NCBI RefSeq assembly: GCF_019320115.1 | Contig: NC_089583.1 | Location: forward strand, 82,539,928 to 82,603,927 | Origin: Miscanthus floridulus | Taxonomy: Eukaryota > Streptophyta > Magnoliopsida > Poales > Poaceae | Direction of reading: 5' to 3' | DNA length: 64,000 bases | In this document: positions 56,377 to 64,000 of the stretch, in pieces | Position numbering within the stretch: position 1 is the stretch's first letter | How the letters are laid out: the number at the start of each line of letters is the position of its first letter | Made by a program: the position numbers and the translations under genes | The notes under the pieces: model-generated | What the model was told of the DNA's origin: nothing | The model's input: only the letters and a program-made list of their open reading frames with translations | The model's database searches: none

Positions 56377-58012
56377 TCAAGCAGTGTACAGGCGGGCCGG
56401 GAGCTTGGGCTCGACGACGGCCTGGAGCGGGAACTTGCGCGGCGTGGATAGGCCGAAGACTTCCTCCATGCTCAGCTCTTCCTTCGTCATGCCATCCGGT
56501 AGCCTCCACGCAAACCCGTGCAGCAGGTTGACGAGGATCACCTGGATCACCTTCAGCCCGAGGCTGTAACCGGGGCACATCCGTCGGCCGGAACCGAATG
56601 GGAGCAGCTCGAAGTCCTGGCCCTTGACGTCGATTTGCTCCCGACGAACCGCTCCGGCCGGAACTCCTCGGGCGCCTCCCCAAGCGCGGGTCGCGGCTGA
56701 TGGTCCACGCGTTGATGAGCACGCGCGTGCCCGCGGGGATGTCGTATCCGCCCACGGACGTGTCCTCGCGAGAGACAAGCGCGGCGACAGCAGGGGGACG
56801 ACCATATGCAAGCGCATGGTCTCTTGACGATGTGCGTCATGTACGGGAGGTGAGGGATGGACTTCTCCGTGACACAGCGTCGCGGCCGATGACGCTGTCC
56901 AGCTCCTACGGTGGCCTTGGCGAAGACGTCGGATTCTTCAGGAGCTCTGAGATGGCCCACTCGACGATTACCGCGGGCGCTCTCGTGCCCCCGGGACGAG
57001 ATCCTGTGCCATCGAATCCAAGCATGTAGGAATGCTGAGCACTTTTGTTACGGATCAGCAATTCAGCATTAGGATTTTTCGGGTACAGAGACAATAAACC
57101 TGAGTGAAGGCTTTAACGCTGTCTCGAGTGAGCTTGACGTCGAGGCTGGGATCGTCGGCGAGCTGAAGCAGCCTGTCGACCATGTCCTGCGGCACGAAGG
57201 CGTCTCCCTCGCGCAGACGCCGCCCGTTGTGCTCCACCACCACGTTCTCCATGAATTGGTTGAACATCCTGCCCACCCTCTTCATCCTCCTGACGTAGCC
57301 CTGCAGGTCCAGCCAGGACAGCCAAGGGATCCAGTCCCCGATGTTGAGCACGCCGTTGAGCAAGAACAGCTCGTCAAGCATCCACCTGAACTCCTTCCAC
57401 GTTGTCACGGAGCCCCCGCCACTGGCGACCACCTCCTTGTCCACGCACTTCCTGCCCAGAACCATGCGGGTGATGATGTTCAGGCTCATCGTGGACAGGC
57501 ACTCCTTGAGCGGAACGACCTGCCCCGCCGTCCCGTGCAGGGCGCGCAGCAGCGCGTGCACCTCCTCCCGGCGAACGTGCTCGAAGGACTCTAGCCGCCT
57601 CGCGCTGAAGAGCTCGTCCGCGCAGATCTTGCGCGCCTGCCGCCAGTAGGCGCCGTAGGGGCTCCAGGCGATGTTAGAGTAGTTGTAGGTCGTGTACTTG
57701 CCCGCCGCCATTTTCGGCCGGTCGATGAACACCGAGTCGTGGGTCTTGAGGAAGAACTTGGCCATGTCGACGGACGACGCGATGACGACGGGGAAGGAGC
57801 CGAACTGCACGCGCATCAGCGGGCCGTGGCGCTTGGACAGCGCGTCGAGGGAGTGGTGCGAGCGCGCCGAGGAGGTTGAAGTTGCCGATGATCGGCCACG
57901 GCTTGGGGCCCGGCAGGCTGTTGCACGGCCGCGCTGCGTGCGTGGACAACTCCGAGGTACAGGACGGTGAGTGCACTACGGCGAAAACGGCCGCCCCTGC
58001 TGATAGCTCCAT
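56377..58012 (-). pseudogene. Cytochrome P450 copy 2 (CYP92-like), frameshifted
   Basis: This is collinear with 19403-21046. The same start (58012), intron (about 57099-57004) and stop (56377-56379) are present. Exon 1 codons for residues about 70-306 are identical in reading to copy 1. Small indels occur near 57855, 57930 and 57968 in exon 1, and near 56636, 56680, 56775, 56822, 56833, 56878, 56907, 56931, 56976 and 56995 in exon 2. They break the frame before and after the I-helix and around the ExxR region, though the haem-binding part is open again. As written it cannot make the enzyme. Indels without matching substitutions, in two GC-rich patches, make sequence or consensus error a serious alternative. 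Confidence 0.85.
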
Positions 58013-58871
58013 GTGGAGACTGGAGAGGATAGATGTTGTGACGGCCTGAGGTGATAACTTCAGCACCGTGCTTCAAAGATGAGACCACCGTGCTTATTGG
58101 TATTAGATTGTTGGGGAGGAGGGCAGCTGGAGAGGAAAATGAGGACAGCTTTGTTGGAGTTTGGAATGCCACTATGCCAGCTTTTAGTTCTTGACGACTT
58201 CAGCTGACACGAATATTTTACGATAACGCAGAGTTGACTCGATTTTCTTAAGTTCCTGTACATTGAATTCAGTGCTAGTATCTTCTTGTTGGATTAGGTG
58301 TCGAAGATTATTTAAGGGTGTCCTCAACAACTTGCACGAATCGCTAGCTCACATGGCCTGGTGGAGAACTTCTCACAGCTAGACTAAAGAGTGGACAACT
58401 TTTCGTGCGACAATCGTCGTCTCGCCTCGTCGGTCCGCCCCCAGCAATCCCCGCCTGCTTTCACCCTCGCTTCCCCTGTGCGATAGCTGGCCCAGAAAAG
58501 GAAACCGCCATCCCGTTTCCACCGCGATCGGGATTTTTAACTTTTTGCCATCCTTACGGATGACATTCCTTCGTTTGCCAGCTTTGTGCGCGTCCCTACG
58601 CATTTGCCATCGCAAACAGTAACCCTCCTACGTTTTTACCATTTCTGCTGAGGTGGCAAGTCAGATGGGCACGCTAGCGTGGCAGGGAGCCTAGGAGCCC
58701 TAACTTGGCACGCGAAATGACCACGCTGCCCTCACCTCCTTCTTTTGTCTCCAGCCGGCCCAGCCCCGAGTCAAACCTAGCCCACTCCAGCAGCCGCATC
58801 CATTCTTCCCCCTCTCACCCATTCTCTTCCCTGGCGACGGCGATGGCTGATCCTCCTCCCCCATGCACCCC

Positions 58872-59416
58872 ATGGCTCGGAGGACAGAGCCCTCATTGTC
58901 AAGGAGCATGGCGTCGTGGGCTATCGAGGAGGAAGACACCGGGAAGGAGACTGGGCTCCCACTGATCATGTGTCCCACATGCAAGAGAGAGGGTAATCGA
59001 GCTCACAGTGAGGACAACGGATAACGGCAACCAGGGGCGCGTGTTCTTCAAGTGTCCCAGAAATGTGCCCGGGGTAAGGGTTTTTCTTGGTTTTGGTTTT
59101 GGTTTTGGGTTTGGTTGAAGAACCCTAACTGTTGGGCATTTTGCAGATGCCTGGTAGATGTAGGTTCTATGAATTCCAGAAAGCGTACTTGAAGAAGCTG
59201 GTGGAGTTGAAGTTTGTTGTCATTGATCTTGAAGTTGTCCTGGGTGTAGAAGAAGTAGAAGAAGCTAGGGGATTTGGTGAAGAAGAAACACAGTCAAAGT
59301 GTGTTGTGAAGAACAACATGGAAGCCAAGATGGATGCCCTTATTTCTTTGCTTAAGATGTTGATTTTAGTGTTATTTGTTGTATGCATTGTTGCCATAAT
59401 GTATATGTTCAAGTGA
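58872..59416 (+). pseudogene. GRF zinc finger/TM gene, copy 2
   Basis: Identical layout to 21907-22451: ATG at 58872, intron ending just before 59147, stop at 59414-59416. It shares the frame change after CPTCKRE. One replacement is seen in exon 2 (Glu-Ala-Gln becomes Glu-Thr-Gln near 59288). Confidence 0.65.
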
Positions 59417-59864
59417 ATGGTTGTTCTCAGTAGTAGGAAAATATATGATGAACATGTTAATGCAATGGAAATGCTATCTTATTGTGTTGCCTATTGTATG
59501 TTGCATCAAATGGTTCTTTTGTCATGATAACAGCAAAAAATTCCATGACAGCCAACAAGAAGGTGAAATTGACAGAAATTTGCATACCAAGCTAATCCAT
59601 TATTAGGTTCAGCAGTTGCCATACACAACTGGTCCATACATAACATGTTCATACTGGCAGTGATAGCCATAAATTACAGGTCCATACTGACACATGAGAG
59701 CCATACATAACAGGTCCGTACTGGCAATGACAACCATACATAACTGGTCCATCCCATACATAACATGTCCATGACAGCCATACATAATTGGTCATAGGAG
59801 ATCCTGTCTCCAAAATACATATAAAAGAACAACCATTCAAACAGTGGTTATGGCTTAGTTGCCA

Positions 59865-61640
59865 ACCTTTGTTGGTGTTGCCTTCTTCACCTTAGTAGCT
59901 AGTTGTTTCTTCCTTGGGGTCATTTTTTGGCTGGTTGCACTACTGTAGCTTCATCTCCTGGTACTATCTCCAGTGGCATTGGTTCATTCAAGTCCAGCCT
60001 CCTACAAGAGAATAACTAGTTAGTTGCTTGTGCATCTCATAGTACATTAGTGGCTGGTTGATGTAAATGGAAGTAACAAACCTTTTGCTGCCTGGTGCTT
60101 GATCCACCTGCACTGTTGATCCTTGCACAGCTTGGCCTGCAGCTCCTTCTTCATGTGCTTGCTTAGCTGCTGCCTCCCTTGCTGCCGCTGCTCTGGTCCT
60201 TGGTGTCCTTGGTGTTGTTGCAGGTTCCTTTGTTGCTACCTCTCCCTCCTTAGTTGTTTCTTTGTCAGCAGTTTTCTTCTTCTTCCTTGTAGTCTTTGTT
60301 GTTGCTGCCTTAGTAGTGGGAGCTAATGTTTCCTCTCCCTCCTTTGCTGGTTCACCCTCACTAGGTTTCTACTTCTTCCTTCCAGACTGAGTGGTTGTCT
60401 TCTTGGTCCTCTTCCTATACATGATGTGTTAGTAACTTAGATTAGTGTAACAATAACTGATGAAATTGCAAAAGAAACATACCTTTTTTTGGTGCCTATT
60501 AGTGGACACCTCCAGTTGGTGGCTCTATAGCCAAGCTCACCACAACTCTTACATGTCACTTGCCCTTGTTGCTTTCCCTGTCCTCTCCAAATAGCTGAGA
60601 ATCCTATTCTTCCTTTGTCTCCTAGTCCTTTTCTTTTTCTTGGCCACTGGTGGAAACACTTTGAAGCCCTTGTCAACTGTAGGCCATTATTGCTTGTCAG
60701 TTATGCTGGGTATCACACCTACATAAGCTGCCTAAAACTTCTTCACTGAGTAGTACCCATTGACATACTTTTCCATGTCTGGATGCCTTTCAGTGGTGAT
60801 AACAGCAAGGGCATGTGGGCAGGGCTTGCCACTGACCTGCCACTCCCTACATGTACACTCCTATAGATCTAGGTAGATAACATGCCTTTTGATCTCCTCA
60901 CCCATGTACATCATAGTCACTTCAGCTCTTGGGGGTTCCCTTTAGTCACCTGGAGATGATCTAGTCCCTTGCTGGCAGCATTTAGCTGGTGAATGACAGC
61001 AGGAAGGATGCCACCAGTCAAAGCTAGTGAGATCTTCCTTCTTTTCTCAAACAAGACCAATGTCTTGATCCTAATTGCATCTGCAAGGGAGTCCAATGGC
61101 AGGTCTTTGAGCTCTTTGATCAAGCATTCTAGCACTCAACAAGATTATTGTTTATGTAGTCACACTTAATGTCTGTTGAGAATTTGCTTCTAGCCCAGAG
61201 TAACTTGTGATGCTCATTTAGCCAAGGTAAGATGTCTGTTGATCCTGCAACAACCTTGGCCATGAGACTCTCATACCTTTCTGTGTAAGCTCTAGCTATT
61301 GGTCACATGTACTGACCCAATAATGAACCACTACCCTATCCTTGAGAAAACCTTTTTCTTCATGTTGTCCATCAAATGCTTAAAGCATTCCCTCTGCTCT
61401 GCTCTTAGGAATACCTGTTTAACTGCAACCTCTAGACCCTTGCAGGCATCTGTTGCACTTAGCAACGCTAATGTGGATTCAATCCAAACATCATGCTCTT
61501 GGTCATCCATTTCGACAGATCCATAATCAACATTGGCTGTGTAAGCAACACTAACGTGGATTCTAAACGCAATTGTCAGTATCAATCCTAATAATAACCA
61601 TAAACAATAAACAAACATGTGGAGTTAGGAGACATCGAAC
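59865..61640 (-). pseudogene. MULE transposase remnant, copy 2
   Basis: Collinear with 22900-24660 and with the same SWIM finger, zinc knuckle and LDLNEP tail. Unlike copy 1, the region 61618-61331 stays open through 'SATDACKGLEVAVKQVFLRA', because one base missing in copy 1 is present here. Conversely, a base is missing near 60928 that copy 1 has. Both are otherwise equally decayed. Confidence 0.7.
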
Positions 61641-62469
61641 TCCAAAACACTATGGGATCCCGAAAACTAGACCAAACACTATAGCACATCAAACTTACCA
61701 AGGAGGGTAGTTAGTCCACTGCATCTTAATGCATACGATCAATAATAAGGGCTACCGCAATGTCACTAGAATCAAATGGACCACCAATCAAATCGAAACC
61801 GAATCAAATCAAAACCCTAGATTGGGGAACGCAACTGGGGAAATAGGGTTTTATGGGAGTGCGGGTAGTTCCTAGTATGGCATCGTGCGTCTAAGGAAGA
61901 GGAAGGAGAGTCGATGTCACTGCTGCGTCCCACCACAGCTGTCGCCACCGCATCCGCCACACCCACCGTCGCCGACGCCAGGAGTGGGGAAGATGGGGGA
62001 GTGGACTAGGATTGACTCAGGACTAGGCCGGCTGGAGACAAAAGAAGAAGGCAAGGGCAGCGTGATCATTTCGCGTGCCAAGTTAGGGTTCCCATGCTTC
62101 CTGCCATGCTGGCGTGTCCATCTCAGCAAAAATAATAAAAACATAGAAAGATTACTATTTACAATGGCAAATACGTAGGTACACATACAAAACTGACAAA
62201 CTAGTAGTGCCATTCCTAAGGATGGAAAAAAGTCCCCACGATTCATACATGAGACCCGCTCCTACGACCCATCTCCTCCAATCACTCTCTATCCCCTCCT
62301 AGGATCCCCTCTCCAATCACGCAGGGCCGCTGCCGTGCACGCCGCTACACATCCCCGCACCCTGCGGCCGCACATGCCGCCGCTCCCCGTGTCCCTACCA
62401 CAACACCATCCCCATTGCTCCTCGCCCAGGTCCAAATCCCACGGCTTGCCTTGCCACGGATCCCGGTGG

Positions 62470-62740
62470 AACTAAGCGGCAGCAGCGGAGGATGCACGTG
62501 GTGCATGCTTGGTGGCCTCCATCTCGCTACGCTTCTCGATGTCAACGATGAAGCGGAAGTGGTGCTTAGGGTTCTTGACAATGCTGCAGAAGCAGTGCCA
62601 GCAATGGAGCCTCCTTGCAGGAGTTCTTGGCCTGCAAGCCCCCGAACCACATCTCCAGGTGGCTCTCCATCCTCCTCTCTGTCCCGTAGGTTCTCTGGGT
62701 CCTCCCTCCGCTCTGCCTCGGGTTAGCCGATCAAGCACCA
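62470..62740 (-). pseudogene. Ca2+-ATPase (ACA) N-terminal fragment, copy 2
   Basis: Same as 25500-25770, including 'VKNPKHHFRF' and 'DIEKRSEMEATK', with two single-base differences. Confidence 0.5.
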
Positions 62741-63378
62741 ATCAGGCGCGCTCGTGTGGTGTACTACTAACTTGTAGCCGAGCCTTTTTCAACATCATTG
62801 TATGTATTAGGCATTTTATATTCAGATCTATTTATGTGTGAACAAATGATTGCTGTGGAGTCTAGAAAATTAAACAACAATTATTTCTTGGATCTGCTTT
62901 GGTGAAACACTATGAACAACTAATTTTTTTTGTAGATTGACATAATGAATTTGATGTTGATAAAAAATCATTGATAAAAATGTACTGTACATTTTTAAAA
63001 TATTTGCTAATTATTTCAGAGTTAGACATTCTTGTTTCTAGTTATGTACTATGCAATGATTCAACGGTCCGTCTCATCCATATTATATTCCTACTGCGTA
63101 GAACCAAAGAGAGTGGTTTCAGTAGACATTCTTTACTGGACTACACTAGTTCTCTACATTTTTTCTTTTAGTATTGTAAAGTATTTTTAGTGGCTTTTAC
63201 GCCTACAATTTCCTTTCTTTTTTGTGAACTGCCTGTAGTTTCCTTTCATGCTTGTCATGTTCTTAAGGTAATTATAAATTGAATCACTGATGTTGTTATT
63301 AGGCATCCCAATGCAATATTGCTCATTGAATTATCAAAGAAAAAAATTATTGTGAGGGAGTTATCATATGATTTTAAG

Positions 63379-63478
63379 TAGCCTGTTTGATGTGCAAGGT
63401 CGGACTATTGTTAATGGGCGTGTTGAACAGGAAGCAATTAAAACTGGTGAAGATGTTGAGATCTCGGGTTTGACACAG
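63379..63478 (+). pseudogene. Mitochondrial EF-Tu pseudo-exon, copy 2 (rest beyond window)
   Basis: Identical reading to 26409-26508 and ending at the same CAG|GT. Further exons would follow beyond 64000 if the duplication continues. Confidence 0.68.
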
Positions 63479-64000
63479 GTTAGATCTTAATTTTTTAATG
63501 CCTGAGATCAAATTTATGATACTATTAAATTGATGCATGTTTATCCTACTTTCTAATGTTTGAAGTATGAGATCTTAATTTCTTTAATTGAATGAGTTGT
63601 TGGTCTATCAAATTTAGTATGCTAGTAGTTAACAGGGATCAAGATGTCTTAAATTGTAGAGCTGCCTAGGTCACTGTTTTGGTTAATGTTCATGGCCCTC
63701 ATGGTGCAAGTGCAAGACATGGAGCTCCAACTTAGTATACAACCCACTTTTTCTTGACTGTTTAGTTTTTGGGTGATTTATTTGTAAATGTTAGACAATA
63801 ACTATGCTCAAGACTAGTGCTATTATTAGTACCAACTTAGTATACAACCCACATTTTCCTTGACTATTTAATTTTTGAGTGATTTATTTGTAAATGAAAC
63901 CCATAGCTAAGCACAAGAGCAGAAAGTTCTTCTACTTTTCTATTTTTCATTTTTGTGATTTAGTACCCACTGCAACGACATGTTGTGATGGAATTTATTC

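Larger units (their letters stand above)
58530..62237. mobile_element. Mutator-like element, copy 2
   Basis: The same element as 21565-25267, carried by the segmental duplication (flanks are also duplicated), not an independent insertion. TIRs and both internal genes are present with a few single-base differences. Confidence 0.8.
55874..64000. repeat. Segmental duplication, copy 2 (partner 18897-27030), runs off the window
   Basis: The match starts at TCTTGGGCCGAGCC (55874) inside what is LTR sequence in copy 1 and includes that LTR end plus the following CTTTT. Collinearity is complete to base 64000, with about ten substitutions seen over the last 6 kb and about twenty small indels concentrated near 56630-57000 and 57850-57970. 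The left junction is blunt against the Tat-like fragment. Confidence 0.95.

Noticed and set aside
1..64000. CRISPR arrays, operons, tRNA and rRNA genes
   Set aside because: No spaced short direct repeats, no cloverleaf or rRNA signatures recognised; genes are spliced and embedded in plant transposons.

Overview
This window reads as nuclear DNA from a panicoid grass, probably an Andropogoneae species (inference). The clues are nested LTR retrotransposons, CACTA transposons with the grass-type TTTGCCGAGTG subterminal motif, Mutator-like elements, spliced genes and a GC-rich monocot cytochrome P450 next to AT-rich intergenic DNA. There are no bacterial features, and no tRNA, rRNA or CRISPR was seen. 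Only one ordinary host gene looks intact: a two-exon CYP71-clan (CYP92-like) P450 on the minus strand at 19403-21046. Almost everything else is mobile DNA or broken gene copies.

Layout. 1-3184: right part of a CACTA element. 3185-6245: AT-rich intergenic DNA. 6246-18959: a pol-less Gypsy (Tat-lineage-like) LTR element on the minus strand with 5-bp target duplications (CTTTT), a gag remnant and an antisense 'putative gypsy type transposon' ORF; its left LTR is split by a solo Copia-type LTR (7262-9196). 19403-21046: P450. 21565-25267: a Mutator-like element with long terminal inverted repeats, a GRF zinc-finger/transmembrane gene and a decayed transposase. 25500-28740: fragments of three unrelated host genes (Ca2+-ATPase, mitochondrial EF-Tu, plastid phosphate translocator). 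30584-43091: a complete chromodomain Gypsy element (Tekay/Del-like) on the minus strand, with about 3-kb LTRs, tRNA-Met primer site, polypurine tract, gag, pol and an extra ORF before gag. 43513 to about 51530: a second CACTA element on the minus strand, containing a 200-bp foldback and a solo LTR. About 52100-55873: a fragment of another Tat-like element. 55874-64000: a second, nearly identical direct copy of 18897-27030, running off the window end.

The most interesting points are these. (1) The extra ORF of the chromodomain Gypsy element starts MVRTKLTARK, very close to the histone H3 tail, followed by a strongly acidic region; the same element's integrase ends in a chromodomain, so the element may carry both a histone-tail mimic and a reader-type domain. 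(2) The 8-kb duplication carrying the P450 has about 0.2% substitutions by eye, but the second P450 copy has clustered 1-2 base indels in GC-rich stretches, which suggests either an assembly or haplotig artefact or a very young pseudogene. (3) Eleven of twelve in-frame stops in the Gypsy element are TAG and one is TGA, as expected from deamination of methylated cytosine. Percent identities are by eye; no alignments or searches were run.
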